This document shows, piece after piece, positions 25,452 to 38,142 of a stretch of DNA of 64,000 nt (the first letter of the stretch is position 1; the number at the start of each line of letters is the position of its first letter). The notes below the pieces were generated by a model. The model was given only the letters and a program-made list of their open reading frames with translations, was not told the origin of the DNA and searched no databases. This stretch comes from Xylogone sp. PMI_703 (lineage: Eukaryota > Ascomycota > Leotiomycetes): positions 62,001 to 126,000 of the forward strand of contig JAJTUQ010000003.1 of NCBI GenBank assembly GCA_021399445.1. The letters run 5' to 3'. The translations under genes were made by a program, and so were the position numbers.

Positions 25452-25991
25452 TTAAAATTCAATAGTGATATTCCAATCCGTATCTCTTTCCCCAGCCTGT
25501 TCAGCGCGACAGGACACATACCTGCGATAGTAATCCATGGTCGCACTGTCCAGAGGGCGAGGCATAGGCCATGGAAACCTGTTTCCGGATCTCAAAGGCT
25601 CACCCTCTGCAATCTTTCTGTCCGGCTCATATAAGTGAGGGTACTTTACAAACAAACTTGCATCAAGCCTATAGTCATCGCCTCTCTACGCAATGTTGAG
25701 ACGTCGACATAACGCCCATGCATACTCCTTCGTATGCAGGAGGGCATGTAGATTTGGTGCTGGCAATTTAACCTCCCGTTTAAACTGTGGGCCATTATCA
25801 ACGTTGATCATATGCGGGTTATGTATTATGTCCTGTGTGATCTCGTGGATGCTCAGATTGACCATCAAGGATCGTGCTCCGGCCACCAGATCCGTCAGGT
25901 CAGCCTGGACGACGTAGGCAAGTCCGATGTCGCCACAGACTTCATCCAGCTCCGGATCGGACGAATGGTATTGAATTAATTTGTTCCTCAA
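25452..25991 (-). pseudogene. Unrecognised protein remnant with one in-frame stop
   Basis: Two segments in the same frame, 25991-25689 and 25685-25452, are separated only by a TAG at 25686-25688. Together they give about 180 residues of ordinary protein-like composition (ELDEVCGDIGLAYVVQADL; RYVSCRAEQAGERDTDWN). A single C-to-T change in CAG would explain the stop. The 5' end is missing or lies in an unseen exon. I do not recognise the family and propose no function. Confidence 0.45.
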
Positions 25992-26809
25992 GAAAGGGAA
26001 TATACATCAGTCAATGACTGTGGGATGGGTGACTGCGATTTGCAGTGTTGTCGGACGCAAGTACAGCGAGATCGCAGACAGAGTATCTAGATTCGGTGTA
26101 ATACGTTAAGCAGTCATTTTTGTTAGAGTATCGTTTCTGTTGGTGTATCGTATCTAAGACTTTATGTCAGGCTAGGCTATCTTGATGAAAGAAGAGACGA
26201 TTGTGTAAATGAACTGTATGAGTCTATAAGTTCGTTACCTTAACGATTAATTACGTCGAAAGCTTTTACTAGTGTACTAACCTTGTTAAATCTATTTGAT
26301 GCTTGTTTATCAGACCATTTGTCATTATGTATCTTTCATATACATTGACGTGTTAACAATATCAAGAGAGAGCTATACTTTTTAGTTATTATTATATAGT
26401 TGATATTATAATTATATTCTTCTTTAATAATACTATCAGAAGTTAAACTGAAATAACTAAGCTTAAGTTAAGTTATTATTAACAAATATTATTATCAATA
26501 ATAATCGTTATTACTTTTTTGTTATTCTGTCTTCTTATTAATAACTATAACGAATAAACAACCGAATCATACGACAAGACTTCTTGGTCTTCTCATAATA
26601 AGAACAAAGAATTATCTCTAGCCTAAATTTGTTAATAAAATTTCTTAAATAAACCTTTTCCTAAAACTTCTTTGATCTTTTCTTCTTAACTTTAACTTTA
26701 ACCTTAAAGACAAATCTTTTTAAGAACATAATAATAAAAAAGAAAGAAGGAACTAGTTTTCCCGAAATAAATTCTAGTTAAATTATAAGCCTTAGGACAA
26801 CGTTAATTT

Positions 26810-27359
26810 AAGAAGGGGATAATGTCATAACTTAAGGTTAATAACCAAGTTTATCAGTAAAATTATATTAACGCAAGCCGGCATAAACTTTATAACAATA
26901 AAACAAAAGACAACAATAAAAACATTGATAAAAGCAATCATAATTAGTCATGCTTTACTGAAATAAATAAACTGATTAAATAAGACTAATAAAAAAGCAT
27001 TAGTAAAATTTTACTATCAGAATCTTGTTATTAGATTCTAGCTAACAGAAATCTCCTAGACAACTAAATCACATAATAAACCTTAAGACCTTAAGGATCC
27101 AAGGGTTTATAAAGAAGACCTTAGGACTCTCAAGGTCTAAAGGTTCAACAAGACAACATACTCATTATATAAATAAATAGTTTTACAGTAAATAAAAGCT
27201 TTGTACTTAACTTAATTAATTTACAGTATACTTACATTTTATAATAAAGTTCTATAATCTAAGTTTCATTTACTCTCTTAACTTCTCAAGCCTATTATCT
27301 GAGTAATAACTAAATCCTAATGTAAGAACATTATAAAGTAATAACACGAGGTTATAACA
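26810..27359 (+). mobile_element. Polypurine tract and 3' LTR of a truncated Gypsy-type element
   Basis: A purine run AAGAAGGGGATAA (26810-26822) directly precedes TGTCATAAC. About 537 bases later the sequence ends GTTATAACA at 27359. The two ends are inverted with one mismatch, as expected for LTR termini TG...CA. The frame entering the LTR reads EGDNVIT, resembling the C-terminal end of fungal Gypsy pol proteins from memory. I find no partner LTR in the window, so the element is truncated. Confidence 0.45.
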
Positions 27360-29655
27360 AACATAAAGAATAATTATAGTCAAGAAAATAATAAAGAAAA
27401 TACAAAAAGAAAAAGTTAAACATTAAGTTAAAAATACATTAAATATATAAAACAACTTAAACCTTAAAAGTATATATAACTTACTACTGAATTTTGAAGT
27501 CTTTATATAAAGAGAAAGAAAAGAAAACAATAAAGAAAACTAAGAAAATCCTTATAACCTTATTAATACAGACAATAATATCTGTATACTAAAACTCTTA
27601 TATAATAATATATTTTTAGGTTAATTTCAGTAAAACCATTTCTTAAGCTATAAAATAAAATAAAAAAAATCGAATTATTAAACCCAAAAATACTAAAAAA
27701 ATAACTAACTAAAGAAAACAAACTAACTAACGAATAACCAAAAAGTAAAACGTTCTAAAACATAAAACCTTTAACATTTATATTACAATAATTAATAAAA
27801 CAAGAACAAAGAAAGTTATAAAAATATTTAATTAATATAAAATAATTAAATATAAAAGTATTTTTACAGAAAATCGATAAAAACCAAGAGATTATTAATA
27901 TATATATATTCTTACAAAATGACAAAGACTTTACTTAATACACAGAATTACAACAAATAAAAATGACAAACCTTATACAAAAAAGAGTTTTCCGAAAAGT
28001 AAAGATTAAAAATATTCTTAAAGATATATAAATCTTTAATATAAAGTTCATCGATAAGATTAAACATAAAGAAACAAAGAAACAAAGAAAGTATACTTAA
28101 AGTCAAGACTTATAATTCAAATATATAAAAATAAAGAAAAAAGTTCAATATTAATATAATCTCTAATAATATAATATACTAATTAATATCTTATCTTATA
28201 TATAATAATTATTTATAAAAATAAAGTCAAAGTATTCTTGTATAATATTATACAAGCTTATATATAATATTTAACATTCTTAAGACAACTTTTTTATATA
28301 TAAAAATCTTACGAACTAATTATATAATTAAGTTTAACAAAAGATAAAATACTATAAATAATCTGACCATTATACAGAGTTCTTGAAGCCAGAAATCATT
28401 AGTATAACATATATTATAATTATCATATTATTCAACTTAATATAAAACCTTTACATATAACCTATGCTTATTATATAACAATAAACCATAAAAAATTATA
28501 AGACTACAAACAAACGATATACTATTCATGGAAAATACTCAGTTTACCTAAAAAGAGCAAAAAGAGCTCAAAAAGACAAAATTTATAACAAAGAACAAAG
28601 AAATATTAATCTAAGAAACCTTAATCAAGTTCAACAATAATATAATATAACTATAAGATAACGGATTAAAACTTACTTAAGCTTATCAACATATTAATAT
28701 ATAACTTATAAATAAAAAACTAATATATTATATATAAAACAAAAAGAATATAAATTATATTATATTATTAACTGAAAACTATTTATGACTTGTTAGTAAT
28801 AATTTAAACCAAAAAACTAATAATAAAAAATATTAAGAACTTAAATTAGTACTTAAAATAACAAATAAAGAACTTTAAACGAAAATTATAGTATATTGAA
28901 CTAAATAAGAAAACCTTATAATTATTTATTTTTTTTAATACTTTTTTCATAAATAATAAAGACATAAACTTTTAAATAAATTATATATTAATTTTGGCCA
29001 ATATAAATAATAACAATAATATTATATATTAGTTTTTTATAAAATGTAAAAAAATTATATATAACATATTAACTTCTAAACTTTATACAATAATAAACAG
29101 GTTTAATATAAAGACATTAATAAAAATAATTATTGACAAGATTATAAAAAATAATATATTATTAATTTTATACATTAACTTAAAATTTTTATTTAATTAT
29201 TTTATTAAATTAAACATTACTTAAAAAAAAAGTTTATGATTAATGTTATATATCTCTAGAAGATATACAAAAGATATAATATTATAGAAGTTAAATAAAT
29301 AAAAGAGAACATAAATCTAGTAAATGTTATAATAAAAAGAAAATCATTAAATACCTTGAAATAATTAATTAAGATTAACAGAATATAGTTAAATATATTA
29401 AAATAAATAAAAAAGAATAATAGAATTATAGAAAGTAATATAAAAGTTAATATTAAAGATAATACAGAAATTAATATTAGAGAGATAAAATCTTAGGTCA
29501 TAAGAAAGACTAAGCTTTAATAAATAATTAATATATAATCTAAGTTCTTGATTTTTATTATGTTTTTGAATAATTTAGTTATTTTCAGAATTAACCTAAT
29601 GTTAATAATTATATGATTATATACAAAAGTTACTTTTTCAGTAATATGTATATTA
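27360..29655. other. A+T-rich stretch without assignable content
   Basis: Heavily mutated, purine-skewed on the plus strand, with frequent stops in all frames. It could be an older retroelement that the chromovirus entered at TATTA, but I cannot place any domain. Confidence 0.5.
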
Positions 29656-30036
29656 TGTTATGGATTATGTAACCTGGAACATGTGAACTAGCCTATGTGG
29701 GCCTGAGGTTCAGTATTCGAGGGTAATACATAGAGAACCCAGAGACGAAGGTTACATGGGATCCTGAGGATTTAGGGATTTAACAGATCTAGGACTATAG
29801 ATCAGGGGATCCTGGGGATCTAAGGATTTAATAGTATTTTATATAGTATATAAACTTAGATAGTTCTTAAGATAAAAGTTTTGTGTTTAACTTATAATAT
29901 AGATTATTATCCATATAATTGTAATTATGATTATATACTAAATTACACTAATCTCTGAGTTTTTATTAATTTCTTTATGACTTAATATATATCTGTATAT
30001 TCTATAGGACTTAGGTAGAAGCTTAGGTTTGTAATA
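29656..30036 (+). repeat. 5' LTR of the chromovirus
   Basis: 381 bp, TGTTA...TAATA. It differs from the 3' copy only by transitions in the parts I compared (for example GTTATGG against GTTACAG). Confidence 0.92.
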
Positions 30037-30099
30037 CTTTGAGTATTATTTTAGAGAGATTAAGATTAAGTGTTTCAAGATATTATGACAAGTTAGTAA

Positions 30100-33000
30100 G
30101 TAAGCCTTATGTCAGGAGTGAAGTAAATAGTACCAGGCTTTATACTAGGACTTATGTTAGTGTTAAACTTATTTTTATCGGATAATAATAATGATGAAGA
30201 ATGAGAATTTTTACTAATTATTTTATTACTTAAATTATTTAAAGTAATAATATTAACTAAGTTTAATGAAGATAGATCTAAGTATAAAGGCTTTAAGATA
30301 TAAGTTTGTCTGTTCTTAAAGTTTAACGAATTTATGTTCAGGATAAGATAAGATTATGTATTCTGGGTTATTTTGTACTTAGAAAGAGAAGTTTTTAAAC
30401 TTTTATTATTATATATAAAGAACTTTTATAATATTATCGGAAAGAAAAAAGACAGATAGTAGGAAACAACAAATTTACTTAGAAGTTTGGATAACTTCTG
30501 GAATAAGATAGATTAGTTGTTTGATAACTTTAACGAGAAATAAGAAACTTTTAGATAGTTAGACAAATTAAAGTAATCAGGATTAGTGTAAAATTATAAT
30601 TTAAAGTTTAATATGTTAATCTTTTAAGTAAGATAAAATAATGAGGTCTTAATGTACTGTTATAAGGAGAGTTTTAAAAATACAGTAATGGACGAAATAA
30701 TGTGGCTGAGGTTAACCTTAGAAAGTTTGCAGGAACTTATGAAAAAAGTTGTTGAGATAAATGATTATTAGTAGAAGAGACGTTAGATAAAAAGGGGAAG
30801 AGTAACTGGTTAAAACATTAAAAAGTGAGACTTCGAAGAAAAAAACAAAAAATCTAAGAAAAACTCTGATATTATAGATTAGGAGGTAAATGTAATCTTC
30901 AAAAAAGATCCCAAGAAAGGAGGAAAGTATAATTTAATACTAAAATAATGGAAAAAATATAGAAAAAAGAATTTGTGTTTTAAATATTATTTACTAGGAT
31001 ATATGGTTCATGAGTATAACAAGGATAGTAAACTCAAAGGTAAGTAAGTTAATAATGCAGAAGAAATGAAGCAAAGGCTTGAGTATAAAGAAAAGGGTAA
31101 GAAAGTAGTATTCGCGGAAGTTAATATGGTTACTCCGGAAGATATAGAAATTATAGAACAGGAGTTTGTATAAGTCAGAGTAAAGTCCAAAATAAAAGAT
31201 AAATAATATATAGTATGATTAGTATTATCTAGCTTGGAGATTTGGCCAGAAGATAACAAAGACTTATTAATATGTTAAATTCTGTATAAATATTCTGTTT
31301 ATAAAACGGAAGAAAAGGCTTTTGTTGAGAATGACTTGGGTGAATAGAAGGGCAACGATTCGGAGATGTATGATAATGCTCCGACAGAAAGGACTAAACT
31401 TTAACTTATTAATATATTAAACTTCAAGGAAATATTCTTTAGAGTATGGATTGAAGAAGATTTAGTTATAGACTATAAAGAAATTCTAGTTTTAGAACTT
31501 ATCAAGAAAGTATTTGGATAAGAGTAAATGTCAAAAGTATTAGCAAAAGTATTAAGAGATATCGTCTGGGATATACTAGAAAAAATAAAGGATTAGTTCG
31601 AAATATTAGGAAAACTTAATTCCGAGGAAGCCCAGAAAGAATCAGCAGAACCAAGTCTCAGTTTAACTAGGAAAAGTAAGAAACCGGAATCAGTGTTAAT
31701 GACTAAAGAATCATATAGGCTGTAGAAGATTAATGAGTATATTAGAACTCCGGAAGTGAGTAAGAGGGTGATATTCAGAAACATCAGAAAGAAATTAGAC
31801 AGTTAGTACTAAATATAGTCTATAGTAAAACAATAACAAGAATAGATAAAGTTATATTCAGCTAAGAACAAGATTATAGACTTTGGAATAATCATAAAGG
31901 TCATGTTTAAATCTTATTATTACTTGAGTCTGAACCTGTTATAATTAGGAGTAATGTACATTATTATATTATTAGCCATGGAAATACTGATATAGAAGAA
32001 CTTTCCGGATATCTGGACAGTATAAATAAAGACAGAGCTTGAGATTATATAGACTAAAGTTATACTTGATGAAGAGGAATATTATCATGAATAATGTATG
32101 TTGTGTTAAGGTTATAGGATAAGAAGATAATATAAATTTAATGAGATAATTAACTTATAGCATAAAGATAATGATAAAGAAGAATATGTTAAGATTAATA
32201 TAATTTTCGGAAGTTCTTTTTTAATGATACTTATTAAATTAAAAAAGTAAAGTTTAACGATGATATTTGATAATAGTAATACGATTAATTTTATTATGTC
32301 TGGGGTAATCTTCAGATTGGGACTGAATACTAGGGTTAAGAAGGGGAAAGGTTATTTTATCAAAATGGTAGACAGATTGAGTATTTCTTCTTGAGTAGAA
32401 TTGGAGACTGAGTTGTTAATGATGGAGATATCAGGAGAAACGATGGAAATTATGTTTGATGTGTTATACTTAGGGAGATATGAAATAATCATAAGAATGT
32501 TATGGTTCAAAAAATATAACTCATAGATAGACTAGGAAGTGGGCTAAATAGTAAGGTTCGGTAAGGGAAGGGATTTATGACTAGCTGACTTGTTAGTATA
32601 AGTTAATAATGTTGAAATAATATTAATATTACTGGCGGAATATTAGGGATACTAGAAATTGTTCGAAGAATTACTAGATATAGAAGTGTTATTATTAAGG
32701 AAACCCTGGGATTATCATATATGATTAAAGGAAGGAGTTAACTTATTATACTGTTGATTGTATGCGATGAATAAAGAGTAATGATAGGTTTTGTGAGAAG
32801 AACTGGATTGGTTGTTAGTAAAGGGACATATTAGACTTTCTGAAGTATCTTGCAGGGCATTAGTAATGTATGTACTAAAGAAAGGACCAAAGAAATGGCG
32901 AATGGTCATGGATTACCGAGGATTAAACGATATTATTATTAAGGATTAATATTTGATATTGTTTATATTGGATCTTTAAGAAAGATTAGTAGATACTAAG

Positions 33001-35580
33001 TATTTTATGAAGTTAGACTTTTGGACAAAATTTTATTTAATTAAAATTATGAAAAATGACGAATAAAAAACGGTATTTGGAATATGTTATAGACTGTTCG
33101 AATATTTAGTTTTATTAATGGGATTTACTAATTTATCTGTGATATTCTAAAGAATAGTAAATTATATACTTGTGTTATATTTGGATATGTTTGTTATAGT
33201 ATACATCAATGATTTACTAATATATTTTAAGATATTAGAAGAATATTGAGAGTATGTAAAAAAGGTTTTATGAATTTTGTTAAATAATGATATGTGATAT
33301 TAATCATGGAAGTGTTTGTTTTATCAGACAGAAGTCAAATTCTTAAGATATATAATGTTAGGAGAAGGATTTTGAATAGACTTACAAAAAGTGGTTAATA
33401 TTAAAGGATGGCTTAAATCAAAAAATGTCAGGGATATTTAGGTATTCAAAGGAATATATAACTTTTACAGGAAGTATATCTATAAATTCTCGGACATTGT
33501 AATATTATTAAATAACTTAACCAAGAAAGACTAAGAATTTAAGTTTAGAAGTAAAGAATAAAAAGTGTGGCAGAAACTCAAGGACTAATTTGATGAAGGA
33601 ATAATTTTGGCGATATTTTAAGTAGGATTATTAATGAGAATTGAAGTAGATATATCGAACGAGGTATTAAGAATAGTTTTAAGTTAGTTGTATTTTAATG
33701 TAAAATAAAGAGTAATAGTTTTTTATTCAAGAAAGTTTATTCTGGCAAAGAGAAATTATAACATTTATGATAAAGAATTATTAGTTATCGTAGATGTATT
33801 TAAAACTTAAAGGATATATTTTTTAGGATTAGAAGTAGAAGTATTTATGAATTATTATAATCTAAAATATTTTATTAGTATTAAGATCTTAAATGTTAGA
33901 TAAGTTAGATGGTCAGAAGAATTTATATAGTATAACTTCAAAATAAAGTATATCAAAGGAATTGAAAATGTTAAAGTAGATATGTTTAGTAAAAGACTGG
34001 ATTATATGGAAAAGGTAGAACTAGAGGTTAAGACTATCTTTAAAGAAGAAGAAGACGGAATTTTGGTATATAATTATTTAGCCTAGAAAACTGAAGATTA
34101 GGAGTTTGACGTAGAATGGACAAGAAAGATAATTAAGGTTATCAAACATAAAGTCAAGGAAGTTAAAACATTATTCTAGGAACTAAATCAAAACAATAAA
34201 TGGGAAGAATTTATCGAAGAGTTAGGAATGTGGTTTTGTAACAAAAGAATTTATATATTATAATTTTTAGTCAAGAAGTTTGTTAAATATATGTATAACT
34301 TATTATTGTATAGGCATTAAGGAATTAACAAGATATATGAATTTTTTAGTCTGGAATTCTATATACTTAAGTTATGAAAGATGATATGGGAAGTTATTAA
34401 AGTATGTGATATATGTTATAGAACAAAACTAATATAAAGAATTGTGTACAGATTATTATAACTGTTAGAAGTACTGGAAGGATTATGGGAGTTAATAGTA
34501 ATGGATTTTATAGTAGACTTATTATTGTTATTGGGCGTGGATAACGAGGTCTACGACGGAGTATTAGTAGTCATGGACAGGCTAACTAAATATGAAGTCT
34601 TTATACCATAGAAAGGTACTTATACAGTAGAATAGTTAATGGATGTACTTATGAACAGAGTGTTTGTAATATTTAGGTTTCTAAAAGAAATTATTTCTGA
34701 CAGAGATAAGTTATTTGTTTTAAAGTTTTGGTAAGTACTTATTATTATGATAAAGACTAAAACTAAGATAGTCACTAAAGGATAGGCTTAAACTGATGGA
34801 GGTACTGAAAGACTGATTTAGATGTTTAAGTAATATTTTAGGGTATATGTTAATTATTTATAAGATAATTAAGTTAAGTTGTTATTAATAATATAATATG
34901 TATACAATGGAATAAAGTATAATAATATACAAATATTATTGTATTATATAAACTTTAGAAAAGAAATGAATATAATATATTTGTAGAAAAAGATATTTAA
35001 TATAATAATAATAGTAGAAGAAAGAGTTAAGTTCATTAAAGAAATATAGGTAGTCATATAACAGAACTTAAAGGAAGTTAAAGAAAAAATGAGAAAATAT
35101 TATGATAAATAATATAGAATAGAACTTATGTTTAAGAAAAAGGATAAAGTATACTTTTTATGAAAATTTATCAAAACTAAAAGATTAAATAAATTATTAG
35201 ACTTTAAGAAAATAAGATTACTGAAAATTAACAAAACATTAGGATAAGTAATATATAAACTAAAATTACTTAAAAATACTAAAATATATTTAATATTTTA
35301 CGTTATTATACTAAAATTAGTATTACCAGAAACGTTAGTAATTATGTACTTAGAAGCAGAAAATCTTAACCCAGAAAAGGAATACAAAGTAGAAAGTATA
35401 GAAGGACAAAGGATCTTCAGAAAAAAGGTTTAGTATTTGATCAAATAGAAAGAATACCCAAAATCAGAAAATACCTAAGAATTAGCGGAAGAACTCAGGA
35501 ATGCTCAACAGAAGGTTCGGGAGTTTGAGGTCAGACACATCAAGCTAGATTGTCTAACATTAGGTCGCCAGAGTAAATCT
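30100..35580 (+). pseudogene. gag-pol remnant of the chromovirus
   Basis: The gag zinc knuckle lies at 30976-31017, with its spacing intact but three ligands changed to Tyr. A protease-like segment lies near 32260-32310 (NTINFI followed by RLGLN). Reverse transcriptase is seen at about 32890-33240: MVMDYRGLND, MKLDFW, VYINDLLIYF (the YxDD motif reads YIND). RNase H follows at about 33640-33990 (FYSRKF, YDKELL) and integrase at about 34240-34900 (VMDFIVDLL, VVMDRLTKY, ISDRDKLF). A C-terminal chromodomain lies at about 35380-35480 (VESIEGQRIFRKKV, stop, YLIK, EYPKSENT, stop, ELAEELR), where the stops sit at expected Gln and Trp positions. Many TAA/TAG codons make it non-functional. Confidence 0.85.
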
Positions 35581-36082
35581 GGTTAGAAGTCCTAAGGAGG
35601 TCGTCAATCTGGGAACTCAAGAAGATAGGGTTGTCCGAAGAAGTTATGATTATATGGTCAGAAGCTTCTTGTTCGGCGTACTCTTTCTCCTTTGTAGTAT
35701 TTAACTTATCCAAGGACTTTAGGCTATGACGGATTATCTTTTGGGTATGTTTCTGTAAGAACTTTTGTTGCTTCTCGAGACGAGCCAGACGAGTCATGTT
35801 CTCGGCCAAAATCTGTGTGGTTCTTTTCTTTTCTGTCTTTAGCTGATTGTGCTTGTGACTATACGACTCCCAAGAAGAAATCGGGATGTTCTCGTCGTTG
35901 TACGTCAAACCTCGGGTGGTATACTTGTTGTAACGAGTTGACTTCTTTATTATCTTGTAGGTTAACTTGTTTTTTTCATAAAAGGAATAAAGTATTATCT
36001 TAAAACTTAAGTTATTTATATAGTTTTTTAAGTTTTTTTTTTCTTGGACTTTTTGTGTTTTTTTCTTTTTAGGTATAGTCAT
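35540..36082 (-). CDS. Antisense open frame inside the chromovirus, unknown protein
   Basis: An ATG at 36082 opens 180 codons running against pol and ending at 35540, where it overlaps the last codons of pol tail-to-tail. The protein starts very basic (MTIPKKKKTQ). It has a predicted helical middle rich in Gln, Lys and Leu (LARLEKQQKFLQKHTQK) and an acidic tail. It keeps many CAA and CAG codons and one Trp, unlike pol beside it, and its central 400 bases look richer in G+C than the rest of the element. I recognise no family. It may be an accessory gene of this element lineage or a spared chance frame. Confidence 0.4.
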   Translation of the reverse strand: MTIPKKKKTQKVQEKKNLKNYINNLSFKIILYSFYEKNKLTYKIIKKSTRYNKYTTRGLTYNDENIPISSWESYSHKHNQLKTEKKRTTQILAENMTRLARLEKQQKFLQKHTQKIIRHSLKSLDKLNTTKEKEYAEQEASDHIIITSSDNPIFLSSQIDDLLRTSNQIYSGDLMLDNLA

Positions 36083-36202
36083 AGGATCGGAATGTGAATG
36101 TTTTGGTGGTATGATGAGAAAGAAAAGAAGTTTACTAGATAACGAAGATGTTTATTATTTAGTTAAAGGTTTCAAGACAAAGTTAAGCCAGGAAAGGAAT
36201 AG

Positions 36203-36583
36203 TGTTACAGATTGTGTAACCTGGAACACATGAACTAGTTTGTGTGGGCCTGAGGCTTGGTATTCGAGGGTAATACATAGAGAACCCAGAGACGAAGGTT
36301 ACGTGGGATTCTGAGGATCTGGGGATCTAACAGATCTAGGACTATAGATCAGGAGATCCTAGGGATTTAAGGATTTAACAGTATTTTATATAGTATATAA
36401 ACTCAGATAGTTTTTAGGATAGGAGTTTTGTGTTTAACTTATAATATAGATTATTACTTATATAATTATAGTTATAATTATATACTAAATTGTACTGATC
36501 CTCGAGTTCTTATTAACCTTTTTATGATTTAGTATATACTTGTATACTTTATAGGACCTAGGTAGAGGCTTAGGTTCGTAACA
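36203..36583 (+). repeat. 3' LTR of the chromovirus
   Basis: 381 bp, TGTTA...TAACA, followed by the target duplication TATTA. It keeps the canonical CA end that the 5' copy has lost. Confidence 0.92.
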
Positions 36584-37076
36584 TATTAATCTTAAATAAA
36601 TAACTATAACGAAAGTAAAAAGAAGTATATATATTCTTTCCTTTATTATTACTTTAATATATTATTTAATTATTAATCACTATATTAATATGTACATATA
36701 ATATATAATATATTATCGGTGGTAAGATATAGTTATATAAAGAAATAATAACTTATTTTTATTTTTTATTTTATAATATAAACAAAGATATAATAATTTA
36801 TATTTATTTTTTACTTTTTAAGCCAAAAATTCTAGCTTTAACCTATAAGTTAACCTAGCTTTTCTTTGTATAATAACTAGAGGAAAATATTTAATTTATA
36901 ATTATCAAAATAATTATTTTTGTTCTTTTATACTTTAAGTTCTTAGACTACTTTAATATAAAAGATTTTGAGTATTATATAAATATATAAACTATAAATA
37001 TAATAATGATAAGTTAATTTTTCACTTCTGTATAACATGAGGTTATCTTAAATTTTTAGTTATAATTAAAACTACA

Positions 37077-38142
37077 TTATCTGTTTACGATAGTCCTTCC
37101 GTTAAGATATAAAACCTGACTACTCATGAAACTATTATCTTTGCTTGTTAAGAAGACATAACAAGTGATAATCTCGTTCGGTTGACTTGGTCGTCTTATT
37201 AGATTCGATGATCTAAACTTACTGAGTGACTCTTCGTCTATAGAACTAACAGCCAGTGGAGTCCAGACAGCACTTGGGACAACTGCATTCACGCGGATTC
37301 CTTTTCCTGCTTGTTGATTTGAGAGTGCCCGAGTAAATGCTACAATTGCACCTTCGGAGGAAATATAGTCCAGTGCTGGCCCAGTGCCCACATACGCATC
37401 CACCGAGGCGGTGTTGATAATTGTGTCACTGGATTTCAAATGTGGCAGCGCGTATTTGGCTAGAAAGAAGTAGGCATGGATATTGATGTTAAAGGTGTTC
37501 ATCCATTAGTCCCTGAGACGACAAAAATTAACAACAGGGCCCTAATACTAACATCAACCAGTACTTACTCGTTAATATCAACAATGTCTTTCTTAGTTAT
37601 TTGATAACCAGCATTATTTACCAAAATATTCAATCCGCCGAGTGCATCCACAGACTTTTGCACAAGATCCTTACAGTTATTTGCATGTGTCAAGTCCGTT
37701 TGAAAAAGATGTATGTGACCTCCATTCTTCTCAACCTGGGACTTTGTGTGTTGTGCGTCGTCCTCCTCGGCTGGTAAGTAAGCAATAGCAATGCTGGCAC
37801 CTTCCATAGCAAACAAGATTGCAATGGCTCGTCCGATACCAGAATCTCCTCCTGTAATGAGAGCCTTCTTACCAGCAAGCTTTCCAGCTGGTTTATAGAG
37901 CTCGTATCCCTCGTCCTCGGTGGGGAGATGGGTCTTGGTGGGCTTCGGATCCATATGCTTTTCTAGACCAGGATGCTCTTGTTGTTGGGTTGTGGCTGAT
38001 AATCTTCGAATATAATAAAATCAGCTACTCGCAAGGAAAAGAGGGTTCGGGGATTACTCTTACCTGTAGCAAACTGGGACTGGGACTGGGACTCTGACCC
38101 GCGTTGTGTAACATTTTGCACCGTCTCCTTAATGGATTCCAT
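37077..38142 (-). pseudogene. Short-chain dehydrogenase/reductase with in-frame stop and lost catalytic Lys
   Basis: Exons 38142-38064, 37995-37569 and 37512-37077 are joined by 68- and 56-nt GT-AG introns, giving 313 codons. The Ser/Gln N-terminus (ESQSQSQ) and the MDPKPTKTHLP linker match the fungal and bacterial SDR group with an N-terminal extension. The NAD(P) motif is ALITGGDSGIGRAIA, then NNAGYQ. The second codon wholly within exon 3 is TAA (37508-37506), just before WMNTFNINIHAYFF; family members have Gln-Trp here, so CAA-to-TAA is likely. The active-site Tyr is kept in LDYISSEGA, but the YxxxK Lys is Glu. Both lesions predict an inactive product. It lies at the edge of the RIP block and is divergent from the opsin-related gene. 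Confidence 0.8.

Larger units (their letters stand above)
29656..36583 (+). mobile_element. Complete Ty3/Gypsy chromovirus, RIP-mutated
   Basis: Two 381-bp LTRs (29656-30036 and 36203-36583) begin TGTTA; the right one ends TAACA and the left one TAATA. Both are flanked by the same five bases, TATTA (29651-29655 and 36584-36588). The element is 6928 bp. Internal order on the plus strand is gag with zinc knuckle, protease, reverse transcriptase, RNase H, integrase and chromodomain, the Ty3/Gypsy order. An antisense open frame sits between pol and the 3' LTR. Stops throughout pol make it immobile on its own. Confidence 0.92.
26380..37070. other. A+T-rich, RIP-affected transposon block
   Basis: Composition changes abruptly from ordinary to strongly A+T-rich near 26380 and returns near 37070. 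Coding remnants inside carry many TAA/TAG codons where Gln or Trp is expected, and paired LTR copies differ by C/T and G/A transitions. This is what RIP leaves in repeated DNA of ascomycetes. The block contains a 3'-LTR remnant (26823-27359), a complete chromovirus (29656-36583) and unassigned stretches at 26380-26800, 27360-29655 and 36590-37070. Confidence 0.8.
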
